Of a DNA stretch of 64,000 nt, positions 21,135 to 33,007 are shown piece after piece. Under the pieces are notes generated by a model that ran no database searches, had not been told where the DNA came from, and saw only the letters and a program-made list of their open reading frames with translations. Made by a program: the position numbers and the translations under genes. Source of the DNA: Daphnia pulex (Eukaryota > Arthropoda > Branchiopoda > Diplostraca > Daphniidae); assembly GCF_021134715.1 (NCBI RefSeq), contig NC_060023.1, forward strand, positions 5,952,001 to 6,016,000, given 5' to 3'. Numbering within the stretch: the stretch's first letter is position 1; each line of letters begins with the position of its first letter.

Positions 21135-21481
21135 ATGTGGTACGAAGCAATGACTAGTTTGCTGTTGACGACAGTTTTTGTTGGCCTTCCGTACGGAATT
21201 ATTCCGTTAGTTCATAAGCTGGCGAACAACGGGAATGTAATTTGCAAATCTAGTTATTCATAAATGGAATACACAATTTTAGATATTAAAGAATTTTCTC
21301 TTTTAAAGGCTTTCTCGAGGCTGCAAAACTCGACACATCAAAGATTTCTTTACAGAAGAGACACTCGATTGACTGGTAACCCATATGTCTTGAAGGTAAC
21401 ATTGCAAACAACATTTACATGTTTTACAAAAATATACCAAAAATATTTATATCCTAGGGTTTGGAATCTATCCCTGATTAG
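21135..21481 (+). CDS. NDUFA1: NADH dehydrogenase 1 alpha subcomplex subunit 1 (complex I MWFE subunit)
   Basis: Three exons (21135-21236, 21309-21395, 21458-21481) encode 70 aa, the normal size for this subunit. It starts MWYEAMTSLLL, where the family is named for MWFE. A single membrane helix follows (LLLTTVFVGLPYGIIPLV), then FSRLQNSTHQRFLYRRDTRL and NPYVLK, ending GLESIPD, closely matching arthropod MWFE proteins. It is an accessory subunit in the membrane arm of respiratory complex I in the inner mitochondrial membrane, needed for assembly. AATAAA at 21531-21536 is a likely polyadenylation signal. Confidence 0.93.
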
Positions 21482-22191
21482 ACAAATCACTCTTGAATTA
21501 TCAGTATGATGTCTTAGAGGAATTTGAAGAAATAAATTGTATAGTGGAAGTAATTCAGTTCTTTGTCCTTTTACATCTTATCTTAGCAGGGATCTAAACA
21601 ACATGAGAATTATCCTGTCCCTAACTATGTGTCTACTGTCTAGGAATTTTATGGAAATATCCCATGAGGCATCAGCAGTAAAAATTATGTATGGATAAAT
21701 GTAAATCCTACAACTTATATATGATGTAGGACTTACATCATAAATGGACTTACACTTATATATGTAAGTCCTACCTATATAATCCTTATTATAAGTAAGT
21801 GATTTCTTCCCATTAAAACATTCAACCTGATGGTCTTCTATTAAAATTTTATGGCCTGCTTTAAAAAAAAAAGTAATAGGGAAGTAAGGGAACAGTGTTA
21901 TTGGTGGATGTAAACGGTGTAATTTTAATAACATAGAGATACATAACAAGATAGTGTAGGTTTACAAAATTACATAAGTTCAATTAATTCCAGATTATTT
22001 GGGGAAAACACAGTTATTTCATGATTTTGGAAGACAAATTTGTTTCAATTAGCCTGCTTACTTTTATCTTTGATTATAATTGATATAAGTCTGACTGGCG
22101 ACACATGAAGTTACTATAGTTCTACATACGTTCTACATACGCCCATATTATAAATCTATGTAACGTTAAGCAAACAACTGGGTGATTTTTT
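21482..22191. other. Intergenic AT-rich sequence with small hairpin repeats
   Basis: NDUFA1 3' UTR, then AT-rich sequence. Around 21700-21780 the motif GTAGGACTTAC and its inverse recur, giving short hairpins separated by TTATATATG. No coding frame. Confidence 0.4.
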
Positions 22192-22980
22192 CTATGTACC
22201 GTCAATTTGGTCTTCGTTTTCATTTCCACTTACAAGTTGGATGAGACCATCAGCCTGTTTGACGATGTAGTTATGCTCAGCGCCGAGTATTAAAACTAGG
22301 CACGGGATTAATAGATGCGTATTATGCTTTTCATTCATTGTTTCGCAATTCTCGCAAATATGAACATTGTTACAATCAAGACACTTGTAGCCAAGTCCCA
22401 TCGTCACCATCTGTCCGCAACCATCACATTCACAAGTAACTAGATCTTTATTAGTTGCGCATTCCTCTCTTACAAACGGTTCCGTGGCTTCCGGTAGCGA
22501 AGAAGACGAAGAATTCTCTATGATCTCAAGTTTCAGTTGTAAAGGCAACGAACTTACCGGTTCAATTGAACATTTCTGTTTGTGTAATTTTAAAACGGTT
22601 TCAATTTTTTCGTCTGAATCTAAGATTGATGAGCTCCCTTCAACATCTATCGTTCATAAATATTAAAAAAAGCTTTTTTTATTGTGCCTCGTAAATTGAA
22701 AATAAGTGAGAATTATACCGGCAAAGGAAAAGAAGAACGGTTTGTCCGGAAGGAATCGATGAAAAACAACACCGGCTGTTTCCTTCCAGTCGTCCAACTT
22801 ATTCAAATCGGAATTGAATGGGAGACGGCGAATAACTGTTGTGCCATTCGTCGAAAGAGATCCAATCACATCGAATTCATTTGTAGATGTTACTGTCGAA
22901 GCACTGCCAATTCTCATGGCTTCTTTGTCCTCTATCGGCAGAGAATTCAGTATTTGGAGCAGACTCGAATCCACCGCCAT
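22192..22980 (-). CDS. ZZ-type zinc-finger protein, function unknown
   Basis: Two exons (22980-22719 and 22646-22192) join in frame to 238 aa. Residues 1-87 show no recognised domain. A linker with a Ser run follows. A ZZ finger lies near the C-terminus: CDGC, then CLDC, CENC and a closing H-x2-H (KHNTHLL). ZZ fingers bind two zincs and mediate protein contacts, for example with N-degrons in p62/SQSTM1. The protein lacks an evident PB1 or UBA domain, so it is not a standard p62. A GTAAGT-like sequence inside exon 2 is read through in frame. No ortholog was recognised. The start is the first ATG of the open frame. Confidence 0.65.
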
Positions 22981-23472
22981 GGTGGAACGTCGTTTGATTA
23001 ATGTTAGCGCGCGCTATCAAGAATAACCGAGATTATATTATCTCAACGGAAGCGTAGCCCCGTTGACGTTAAGAGTCGGACTGAACTTTGATCGTCTGTT
23101 AAATTGACACAACTCCACTTGTATTGCCACCCATTCTGATACACACGATCAAGTCTGATTACAATGATACGCACACTCACACACACACACAAGAAAAAGT
23201 GAATAGTGGGAGGGACACAGGGGCTGGCACGGTGTTGATACACTATATATAAAAGGGAATATACGGCTCCTGGAACCTTAAATTAGACTAAATCAGAAAA
23301 AAACAAAACAGCACACATGCCGGGCACCTTGTTGACGAGGGGAATGTAAAGGAAGCAAACAAAAATTGGCGGGAGAACAAAAGACGTTTTTTTTTTTTTT
23401 CTAACTAGGCCCAAAAATGCTGAGGGGAAAAAAATACTCACTAAATCTTCCCTTTTTCATAAAGATTAGAAA
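22981..23472. other. Intergenic region with CA repeat and an orphan TATA-like promoter
   Basis: Contains a (CA)n stretch near 23170-23192 and a strong plus-strand TATA box (TATATATAAAAGGG, 23244-23257). The only frame just downstream is very short (MPGTLLTRGM then stop, near 23317). A 14-base T run is at about 23388. Confidence 0.4.
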
Positions 23473-23480
23473 CAGGAAGG

Positions 23481-23645
23481 CCAGGGGTAGAAAACTCTTG
23501 GAACAAGAGTACGAGAATCTAGCGGGATGATGAATCACTCGATTCTAGAAAATTTAATTTAATAGACGGGGGATTCTTGGGATTTTATTCAAGTTTATGA
23601 TTCTTGGGCAAGTGTACCGAGATTCTTCGAGTTTTCCACCCCTCG
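23481..23645. mobile_element. Short hAT-like MITE
   Basis: Left end CCAGGGGTAGAAAACTC. Right end in reverse complement CGAGGGGTGGAAAACTC. Flanks are CAGGAAGG (23473-23480) and CATGAAGG (23646-23653), an 8-bp target duplication with one mismatch. The interior carries repeats of GATTCT and CTTGG. No coding capacity. Confidence 0.75.
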
Positions 23646-23747
23646 CATGAAGGTCGGTCATCTGAGTAAATCATTGTCAGAAACACTATTATCTACTTAA
23701 ATCAATACACTTTAAAAAGATAGCAAAATGGTTGGCAAAACGTCAAT

Positions 23748-25712
23748 TTAAGCTTGTTTTGCAATTGTCGCCTGACTTTTAATGCGGTTCTTGATGGCTT
23801 GGCGAGGAGTCGCAGAAGCCAAATGTTGCTTGCGTGATTGCAATCGTTGATGATAACTTTGAGCTAGTGAATTGACGATTGAAATGACGAAATATATCAC
23901 CATAACCATCACGAGCTTTTCGAAAAGTGAAGCCAGCAGGCTTCCTCCTTCAGAAGGTACCACACCTTCTTTAACATGTAATTTGGCTTTTTGGCTCTTG
24001 AACAATTGCTCCAAGGGCTCCTGTAAGCGCGATCCTATTAAAGGAACCTAAACAAAATACCCGAAATTCATCTTTTAAAAAAATTTGTATTGTCAAAAAA
24101 TTTAAAGTTAGTACTCACATTTGCCAAAGAAGTGAGCAGTTTGTTCACCAGGCTCTCGTTGAATGCTACGATTACAGTCAGTTGTTGCAAATGCGTTTTG
24201 ACGATGGCCTTGCCGATAAGCGTGGCTCCAAAAAAAGTCCAAAACGGCACTAAAAAGTGACCACAAGTAATTCCAGCAAGATCAAAGAGAGGATTGGGAA
24301 TCTGGTAAGACAAATTGAGAAAACAAAAAATTTAGTACGCAACCAGTTGGTCAATTATTTGCTTTCTCACCGATGCACAAGCCAAGATCCCAAAAAAGCC
24401 AACTTTTTCTACCAGGCGCTCCACGCCTAATTTAAGGCGATCAAGAAAAGTCTGTAAGAAAAAACAAAACATACAATTAGTCAATTATCAACAAATAGAG
24501 AACGTGAAATTATACCATCTGTTCTGGATGTTGTTGTTTGAGTTGCAGGGCTTCAAACTCGATTAATTTTTCGATGTCGTCACCCAATTCGAGACTGGAT
24601 CTCCTCCGTCCGCGCTTACCTTTAGTGCCCAATGTGGACAGCCGCGCAGCCCTGGCCATGAAATAAGGTGGAAGCTCGCCCAGAGCTGTTCCAGCACCCC
24701 ACATCATTGCTTCTAGTCGGACTTTCGCCATTATGGACCAAAGGGTCACAGGTAGCTGTGATGAACTCAGTGCATCATCTTCCGGACAAACAATGCTGCA
24801 AACAAATTGATTCGTAATTAAGATAGATAAATTTTAACGCAAGAAATGTATGCGGTTACCTGTCTGGATACGGCGGAGAGGGAAAGTTTAATGTACCACA
24901 CTCATACGCGGCAAGCGTAACTGCCGCAATATGAGGACCTAAATACAACAAGAATGTGTGTAACCCTGTACCAAGGCCAACAGAGCTGAGAACACCAAGT
25001 CCCAGCCAATAAAGGCACCATATGACTTGCTTCTCAACCGAGACAATAAGTTCTTGATGAGGTCCAGGAGTATGATATGCTACAATACTCAGCATCAAAA
25101 AGACTATGCTGAATAATACTGTGATTTTATAACCCCACAACCTATTAGAACAGAGGATTAACATTTTAATTTAAATGGAACATATCACAAAAGGTCTGCA
25201 TTTACTTTTGGGCATATTCTTGAATATTCAGGCACAGCTCCACAGAAAAATAGTGAAGAGTTGTGAGTGGTTTCTTCCAAACCACGATTCCTTCCCTCTC
25301 TTGGCGCTCTTCATCTCTCATTTTCTTTAACTGCATCAACTCAGGACTGAGGGATGCCACACCATTTCTTTCGTTACCAGATTTGGAAATTTTACGAAGT
25401 CCTCCTTGGGCCTGCATCAGATATAGGATGAAAATGTACACTACTTGACTAAGTTGGTGTTCACTTGGGTTAGCAAGCGAACTAGCTAAGGTGCTGCTTA
25501 TGAAGAGAATGGCTTACCTCGTTCTCTCCTCCACTCTGAACTGAAGCACTAGTCCTGTGTTTGACTTTTCCGTTTGAAGTGTTGCTCAATGATCTGTCGT
25601 TGCTGGTACTATCACCTTTGCCCTTTTTATCGGCTTTTTTCTTGGTAGAAGTTGGAGCATTCGAGGAGACTGTTTTCGTCTGTCCGTTACGCGACTTGGC
25701 TGATTTCGTCAT
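23748..25712 (-). CDS. VMP1: Vacuole membrane protein 1 (VMP1/EPG-3)
   Basis: Seven exons (25712-25518, 25411-25206, 25141-24860, 24795-24516, 24451-24371, 24301-24119, 24047-23748) join in frame to 508 aa. The core is highly conserved: [55 protein letters not shown] and [18 protein letters not shown], the VTT/SNARE-associated domain. VMP1 is a multi-pass ER membrane lipid scramblase required for autophagosome formation and release of ER contacts. The N-terminus is longer than in human VMP1 (406 aa), with about 60 Lys/Ser/Thr-rich residues before the conserved part. The start was taken at ATG 25712 ([10 protein letters not shown]); an overlapping open frame up to 25969 is not needed. Confidence 0.93.
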
Positions 25713-26881
25713 TGCTTGTTTACGATCCAACAGACGAAAGAAGAGATAACCTTGATGGAAGTATAATTTTCTAATAAATAGCTTTCTAAAATGATACAAA
25801 AAATCCCACACATGTGAAGGAGATACTGATAGATTATAAAAGCCGGCCAAAAAATCACCATGCAAAATGGTAGTCCACTCTGCCCTCTATCGGCAATAAT
25901 TTCACTACGACTCGGTGGCTGCTCTAACACCACGAATTGAAATTTTACAAGGCTTCCATATCCTGTCATATCTAAAAAAAAAAGTCAATGCCTCCTCAAT
26001 CCTCAGTGGTTATAGGGTTCTATGAACTATGACTCTGCTTTGACTTTCAAAACTGTTATTGCATTTAGGATTGATATCGCCTATGATAAAAAAATAAATT
26101 TCGAGCACAATTGGAAAATCTATTTTCAGACTGCTGCAATCCTCTAGCCAACATAAACCGTTCATTACAACGTGCCATGGGAAAAACACACGCAATATTA
26201 ATTCTTGAGCGCTAGGTTCTAAAGGAAGTAGAAAATCGTCGTGTCAATTGACCGCTTAACCGTTTTTCTAGAGAGAAAAACCAAACGTGCCAGAGGCATA
26301 GAACGAATGTCTCTAGCGCGTTTTATAAATTGCTTCTTATTACACCAACAAAATTTAAGTTGCCTGTTTCCTTTCCCATTGGGGTTAGTGTGGGGTGTAA
26401 CAGCCCTGATTCTTCGTTTTTCTTAATTGGCAGTGCCCTAAATCCATCTTCATAATGAAATAGTTTAAATTTTTATTGCTGGTCTAAGATGTTTGAAAGA
26501 AATGTAGCTATTCGTTTCATGTTATACAAACAATCAAACATGTATAATAATATTTCACGAGTTGATGACGACGAAGATCAAAAGACAAGTAGGCTAAATC
26601 TGTTCTGACGTACGTGGTGAGAAATATTCCAGAGTTGAACACGACCGACGTGGAGATAATTGAAACAATACTGTGTGCGTGCATCTTCATATTTTGTTTG
26701 GAAAACGGACAACGGAAGTAAAGACGGGCAGAATAAACGCGTGCATAATGTATAAATCAATATTAGCTGGCCAGAGAAGAAGTACACACACACACATGTA
26801 GGGCTTACGCATTTTTCTTTGGATGAGCTGTGAACTTTTGCATTTTATACCAACAACACATTATTCAGAATTTCAATTCAT
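25713..26881. other. Intergenic, VMP1 5' side to septin 3' end
   Basis: AT-rich, no recognised gene. Presumed VMP1 5' UTR and septin 3' UTR. A short CA run lies near 26788. Confidence 0.4.
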
Positions 26882-28675
26882 TTACAAACGAACTTCCTGG
26901 GATTTGTCTATGTTCATCAAACTAAATTCGTGTTTTAACTGAGCTTCTCCCAATGATCTGGATCGTTGTTGGACTTGCAGTTGATGCTGCATTTTCGACA
27001 ACAAATCCTGCATCTTTCGGATTTCGTCCTCTTTTTGTTGCAGGATCAAATCCGCAGCGTTGTCGTCGTCCGGCAATTCGACCAACATTGAATCTCGTTT
27101 GAGCTTACTGAAGAAATAAAAGAGAAAATATTTTAGGTTCCAAGTTCAATTTGGTTGAAATAAGCAAAGGAAAACGAAGGTATATGTACCTTCGTTCTCT
27201 GTGAGGTTGTTGAATGGTCAAATTATGAGTGAGTCTGGTTATGCATGCCGAACGGAAGGCTTCATAATGGATTTCATGGGTTTGATCCCGGAGATCGCTA
27301 TTAAAAAATTGGATTATTAGTTTCGTCTCGGCATATATTTACTAATTTAAACTTACGCTAAATGAGTTTCTATCAGCATGGATCGAAGTTTTTGTAGGTC
27401 GCTGTGCAAGGGGCTCTCCACTGTTCAACAACATTTCCAATTCAAAATGATTAGACATTCACGTGGCTGGCATTCGTTATAAATTATAATCCTGTTTTGT
27501 GTACACACGCACACACTGAAACAAGCTCAGAGGTGTATATAGTATGCATACCTTCGACGACGCCCCACGGGTATATCCTTCCTCGGAACCTGCGACCGTT
27601 GACCTCTAGAATTTGACACGAGCCCGAGACAGCAAAAGGGACAGCGTCCTTTAATTCCTTGTCCTGCTTCTTGAAAGCTTCGTCCTCGTCGGGATCGCAC
27701 TCGGGGAACTGGTAAATCTAAAAAAACAAAAACAAACAAAAAAAAGAAGACCTCATTTTTCAGTTTTTAATTGAGAAAACAGACAAACCTGAATTTCGTA
27801 TTGTTTCAGTTCCTGGAGAACTTGTGATTTGAAGCGACCGAGTTCTGCTGTCGTGAGACTATCTGCTTTTCCTATTACGGGGACTAAGTTGACCTTTTTG
27901 TGTAGCTTTCTCATGGCTGCGACATCCAACATTCGTAATCTGGCAACCGAGATTATTAAGGCCATGGAAACATAAGAAAAAAACAGGTTTCAAAGACTTG
28001 TTTGGTTTGAACTTTAAACCGATCACTATTATTACCCACGACCGTACGGAGGAATAAAGTAGAGGCAACAATGAACACGGTTGTCGACAATTGATTTGCG
28101 GTGGAGTCCGCTCTCGTCTTGAAAATATTTCTTGAATTGGACGTCGATGTAGTCGGAAAGCGCCTGGCAAGTTTCCTCAGAGTTAAGGGCATCTCCGAAA
28201 CCTAGAGTCAATTATTTCGAAGCCAATAGGAAACGTCATTCATCTTGTTTAACTACCGAGAAAGAAAATAAAAGGAAAAACATATCAGGAAGAAGCAAGT
28301 ATTACCAGGAGTGTCGACAATTGTGAGCCTCAATTTAATTCCCATTTCCTCAATGTCAGCCGTCCGCACTTGAATGGCAGTCGTCTTTGTCAGTCGTTCT
28401 GAAACCATCACGATAATCATCATCATCTTTATGATTGCAGTTATTTCACGTTGGTCACGTCTGGCTGACGGGGAAAATGACACACGGTACGTACCTTCAA
28501 CAGGAGGAATCACACGATCTTGGTAGAGGTCTGCCAGGAAAAGTGTGTTGACGAGAGTAGATTTTCCCAGTCCCGATTCTCCAGCCACCATCAGCGTGAA
28601 TTCAAAACCTTTTTTAATCGTTTTCCGGTGAATCTGATCCGGCAAACTGGCGAATCCAATGTACTCGCGGTCCAT
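26882..28675 (-). CDS. Septin GTPase, SEPT2/SEPT4/SEPT5-like group
   Basis: Eight exons (28675-28495, 28398-28306, 28201-28036, 27939-27789, 27717-27552, 27420-27357, 27297-27190, 27107-26882) join in frame to 384 aa, typical for the family. GTPase motifs: P-loop GESGLGKST near residue 33, G3 DTPGFGD, and G4 GKAD. The septin unique element follows ([35 protein letters not shown]). The C-terminus is a coiled coil ([20 protein letters not shown]). The polybasic stretch [11 protein letters not shown] precedes the GTPase domain and would bind phosphoinositides. Septins polymerise into filaments at the cell cortex and cytokinetic ring. Assignment within insect Sep1/Sep4-type groups is uncertain. 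Confidence 0.9.
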
Positions 28676-30383
28676 TTTTGCTTTTTCTCTTCTTCACATC
28701 AGCCCTTTAAATATAAAAGGAAGAGATAAAAGTTTTCAAGTGTCTTGGTCTCGTACTCGTCCGAGAACTACTGCAGGCGTAGAAAATATGCGCGTTCGGC
28801 AGCTGTGGGAAAAAAAAACGAAAAAAAAAAACGAGGCACACCGTTCCACTAAGTGATTTTGTTGTAAAGTCCAAAAATTCCGATTGTACTATTTTGGGTT
28901 CTCGTTTTTCTTCCTTATGTTTCTCTTCTTTTTTACCCACAGGAAACGAATGTTGCCGAGTGTAAACAAAACAATGACGTTATATACACTACGACAATAA
29001 GACAATTGACGACGGGTTTTGAAAATTGTTGGCTGAAACATTCACGTTCGTTTCACAAGGGCTGTGGAAAACAACGGAGAAGCGACAAAGTATGACGATT
29101 TTTAAACTTTTTCGTACTCGAAAAGTGTCTTTGACACACAATAGATCGCTTTAAAGTGAATTCTACATACCTGATGAGATTATGAGAAGTGCTGGAGAGA
29201 GTCGTCGATCAAGCAGCCTTCTCCCAAGTCTGCATGCGGTTGTGTGAACAAGTGCCGTATGGTCTACTGAGCTCTTCTACAGGAAAACCAAACAATCGAC
29301 ACGGTTACACATTTTCGTTTTTTTCGTTTTTTCACCGTGCTGAATCGTGAGTTGAGAACCCGAGTGGACGGAGGCGGTGCCTATGCAGTTAGAGATGGGC
29401 GGGATCGGAGATGGTGCAGTGTTCGCGGGAACCGAATGCTGCCCCCATGAATATGGGTGAAAAAACACAGACAAAAAATTCAAACGAACTTGATATCTAG
29501 CGTTGAGTTTCCGATTACCAGCACTTTTCAACTGAGCTAACGAGTTTGACAGATGACGCCCCTAAAGAAAACGTCCGACGGAAAATCAACATGTATAGAA
29601 ATAATCTAGCGAGTCTCAGCTACTGCATTGACTACCGTATGAAAGCACTACTCTTTTTTTCTCGATTTTCATTCGAAACCGAATGTCTATCCCCCTTTAA
29701 ATCCACGCACGCATAGCCGCGAGGGCAGGGGAGAGAAAAATAAAACATTTAAGTAAGTAAGCTTTATTCGTCGATCGATATCGTGAGCGCGCAGGCGCTG
29801 TTTTGATTGCCCTCGGGCTTTGTGTTGAAATTATTCATAGATGGCGCCCAAATCACAAATTCAGTAAATATTATTAATATTATTTGATGATTGTTATAAA
29901 TTCTGTTATTTTTGTTATTAGATTTAATGATTAAAACGCATACATATTTTGATTTCAGTTTCAATGTAATTGATCAATAATTGTTTGGCAACCCAGGTGA
30001 CCGATAGCAGAACGAGAATTCTCTAGAAGTTTCGGAAATTTCAGCAGATTGCACATCCGTGATCACGTTGGTAGGTTGCGTAATTCTCTTTCTAATATTT
30101 ACTCACGCAAGAAACTGCGAAATATAGATCATTCGATTTTTGCTAAGCGTCCAGTGTTCTTCAGTGCATGTGCATCTGGTAAATTCAACAAAGATTGAGA
30201 ACTTTTAAACTATTAACAATTGTGATATAAAGTTTCTAGTCTCGATAGTTATAACTCGTTTAGCCATTGCGTCATTCGTATCGTCAACCCTTCACATTTT
30301 CAAGGACGTTTTTATTGAATTGAAATAATTAGTTTTCTCAATTTTCTTTCCATTAAATAGTTTTAAATTCTACTGCCTAAACA
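28676..30383. other. Divergent intergenic region between septin and CHCHD2 genes
   Basis: 1.7 kb without a recognisable gene. It probably holds 5'-UTR exons on both sides. It contains a heat-shock-element-like cluster at 30016-30038. A weak tRNA-like A-box on the minus strand near 29540 lacks a matching B-box. Confidence 0.4.
30016..30038 (+). promoter_or_regulatory. Heat-shock-element-like cluster upstream of CHCHD2
   Basis: Five-base spacing gives GAA-nn-CTC-nn-GAA-nn-TTC-nn-AAA: three perfect and two one-mismatch HSF pentamers, about 350 bp upstream of the CHCHD2 start codon. Function is inferred only from the motif. Confidence 0.35.
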
Positions 30384-30981
30384 ATGCCTCGTCAAGGAAG
30401 ATCACGTGCTGCTCCTGCCAGGGCAGCACCTGCTAGAGCTTCTCCTCCTCCTGCTGCCAGGTAATCACAAATGGTTTAGAGAAATTATTATTGTAATTAC
30501 ATAATTCATTTAAATCAGGGCTGCTCCTCCTCCAAGTGTTCCAGCTCATGCGCCCCAAGCCCACCCCCCTGCACCTATGCAGCAAATGCCCCAACAACCA
30601 TCAATGTTTGCCCAGATGGCAGCCACCGCTGGAGGTGTTGCTGTTGGTTCGGCTATTGGACATGTTGCAGGACATGCTCTCACTGGCATGTTCAGCGGAG
30701 GATCATCTTCTGAAGCTGCCCAGCCTGTACAGCAACAAGCAGCTGCTCCTCAACAATATGGAGCTGCTCAGCCTCAAGAGCCCACTGGACCTTGTTCATG
30801 GGAAATTAAACAGTTTCTTGCATGCTCACAAAACCAGAGTGATTTGACTTTGTGTGAAGGATTTAATGAGGCACTTCGGCAGTGCAGACAGAGCCAAAGT
30901 ATAAATTTGTCTTTATAACTTTTCTTTTGATTGTTTTGTTATTAATTGTATTCCTTCTTGCTTCTAGGTACCTACATGTAA
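30384..30981 (+). CDS. CHCHD2: Coiled-coil-helix-coiled-coil-helix domain protein 2 (CHCHD2/MNRR1)
   Basis: Three exons (30384-30460, 30519-30898, 30968-30981) encode about 156 aa, the normal length. The N-terminus [13 protein letters not shown] is basic and Ala/Pro-rich, like a mitochondrial targeting region. The central hydrophobic helix is [20 protein letters not shown], as in CHCHD2/CHCHD10. The CHCH domain carries twin CX9C motifs ([11 protein letters not shown] and [11 protein letters not shown]). It ends STYM through a tiny last exon. The protein acts in the mitochondrial intermembrane space (MICOS and respiration) and in the nucleus as a stress-responsive regulator of COX genes. AATAAA at 31076-31081. 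CHCHD10 is a close alternative; arthropod genes are co-orthologous. Confidence 0.92.
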
Positions 30982-31237
30982 AAAGGAAAAACCAACCCAT
31001 GGGCCATGATCCTGAAAATGAATTAAAGTGAATTAAAGTAGACTAATAGTAGATCACATAACGATCTCCGTTAGTAATAAAATTGGTGGTTTCACAATTG
31101 AAATTTATTGCTTAAATTTTTTTTCAGAAATATTTATTGATTTTGTATGTTTATACATATTTCTAGCCAGAATATAGGATTATCCAATGCAAATTCTACT
31201 CAACGGCTAATGATCAGAAACGGGTAGTTCATAATAT

Positions 31238-32738
31238 TCAATCAATGAGGGCCAGTAAAGCCAATTGATAGGATCCGGAAGTATCGTCCTTGAAAAAAAA
31301 AATTATCGTTAGAATTTCTTTATGCTGTGATTCTCTAGTAAACTCAAGAGTATTTGCGCCAAACAACATACCGTGACAGCAGTATTCAGTGACATTCCGT
31401 AGAGTGACTGATATGCAATCTTAATGTTCCCAAGATCAGTCTCGCAACGACTGATAGTTAAACGCATCAAGTCGCGATCAGCAGTGCCAGCTCCAGCGAT
31501 AGTCGTGTAAAAACGTGAAGAAAAGTAAACCGCTTTATCGCGACTATATTGCACTAGTTCAACATGAATCGTAGGTAAGTCGTCGTCTATCATGAAATTT
31601 AAAATATTTTAAAACAAAGCTCTTACGAATGGATGCAAGGGCACTTCCCATTTCGTTCGCAAACTCTGTGGTGACTACATCACTGAGCGGTGTTCCGTAC
31701 GTAGCCTCGTAAAGGTTTGCAACTTCATTCAAGTGAACGAAATTGCGATTGGAAAAGATGATGATGTAAGTGCTCTCAAGTGTTCCTTCCATAGCTGGGC
31801 CTGTTTATTAATAGTTTAAAGTGAGTCCACATAAAACAAAAATTATGAATCGCCATTACCTCCTTCGTACAAACTGATAACATCGCTTTGGACTAAAGTT
31901 TGATCGACCACATTGCTTTCGTCTCTGTGTCCCTATCAATGTTATAGGTTAGATTTGGTTGATGATGAAGGGGTTAAATTAAATACCATTGCCATCTCAA
32001 GCAAAAGTGTCTGGTAAGGAGCAACAGTGTCTGACTCAATCTCAGATATTAGTGTGTGTCCGTAATCTAAAATCGATTTTAATGGATAGGCTGAAGTATT
32101 ACGTCGAATCATTTTTGACAAAAAAAAACTACATTAAGTTATACTTACAAGCAGAGAAGAAGGTGTCAATTTCTGACAGTTCTTGATTGGTTCTACTCAC
32201 TAATATTTCAGTTAATGAATCTTCTTCTGTCCCTGGTCGAGCCATTGTTTCGTGGAGTTCAATGGATAGGAATTTTGTCATGCTATGAGTTAGCATAGTG
32301 GAGAGAATTAAAAAGTTTCCAGACAAGTCCTCCTCTAAATCTGCGACCAAGCTCTAACCAAAAAATAATTGTACATTTTAACACATGCTGATTCTTAAAT
32401 TTTGTTTCGAAAAGCGCTCTGGATCTTTACCCCGTGTTGATTGTTGTATGTTGTCGTGATAATATCTCGTTGGAAGGCAGTTCGATAACAAAGAACACTG
32501 ATGATTTTATCTTCTTTCGTTCCCAATCCGTCCATAGCATCAAATAGTCTAGCGGCGTCATTATTTGGATCGAAGGGATCAACCGGTAACAAAGTCGGTA
32601 TATCCTGTTGTCGATTAGAAAATTTCGGTACATCATGGCATTATCAAGAGAAAGAAAAGTGAGAACGAATTTGTTATTTACTTGTCCTGAAGCAATAGAG
32701 CCAGCTGATAAAATTGTGAAAATTAGTAGAAACCTCAT
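31238..32738 (-). CDS. Annexin with N-terminal signal-peptide-like exon, paralog 1
   Basis: Eight exons (32738-32682, 32604-32431, 32353-32149, 32066-31987, 31932-31860, 31800-31627, 31553-31372, 31288-31238) join in frame to 331 aa. Four annexin repeats are visible. Repeat 1 has FDAMDGLGTKEDKIISVLC with the type II calcium site GxGT, and repeat 4 has TTIAGAGTADRDLMRLTISR. Repeats 2 and 3 are more diverged; repeat 3 lacks a clear GxGT. The first exon encodes only MRFLLIFTILSAGSIASGQ, which looks like a cleavable secretion signal. Annexins bind acidic phospholipids with calcium and are normally cytosolic without a signal peptide. An extracellular or lumenal role is inferred. A TATA-like GATATAAAT lies about 85 bp upstream. 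Sister gene at 34814-36372. Confidence 0.88.
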
Positions 32739-33007
32739 CTTTAAAAAAATGAGTAGAGGACCTTCTAAACGTTGCTTGCTTCACGCTTGCTGTAGTGCGT
32801 TGGCTGATATTGACGGCAAATTTATATCAGATCGTTATCATTAGTTTTCATAAACGTCCAGTAGCTTAGTTCCATTGGCTTAAATAATCACCTAATGGTG
32901 GGCCTTTACAATTTATTATGGCAATAAACTAAAAAACGCCGCCAGTTACAGGTATATATTCTAAAACTAATCTGTAAACCGGCATTTATAGCCTCGCTCT
33001 ATGCCTC
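32739..33007. other. 5' flank of annexin paralog 1
   Basis: No gene. It carries the TATA-like motif on the minus strand near 32823. Confidence 0.4.

Noticed and set aside
25709-25969. Minus-strand frame overlapping the VMP1 start
   Set aside because: Different frame from VMP1 and no motif. Probably 5' UTR.
29520-29560. tRNA-like A-box on the minus strand (TTAGCTCAGTTG...)
   Set aside because: No matching B-box or foldable acceptor and T arms. At best a tRNA-derived relic.
30536-30847. 103-codon plus-strand frame
   Set aside because: Shifted frame inside CHCHD2 exon 2.
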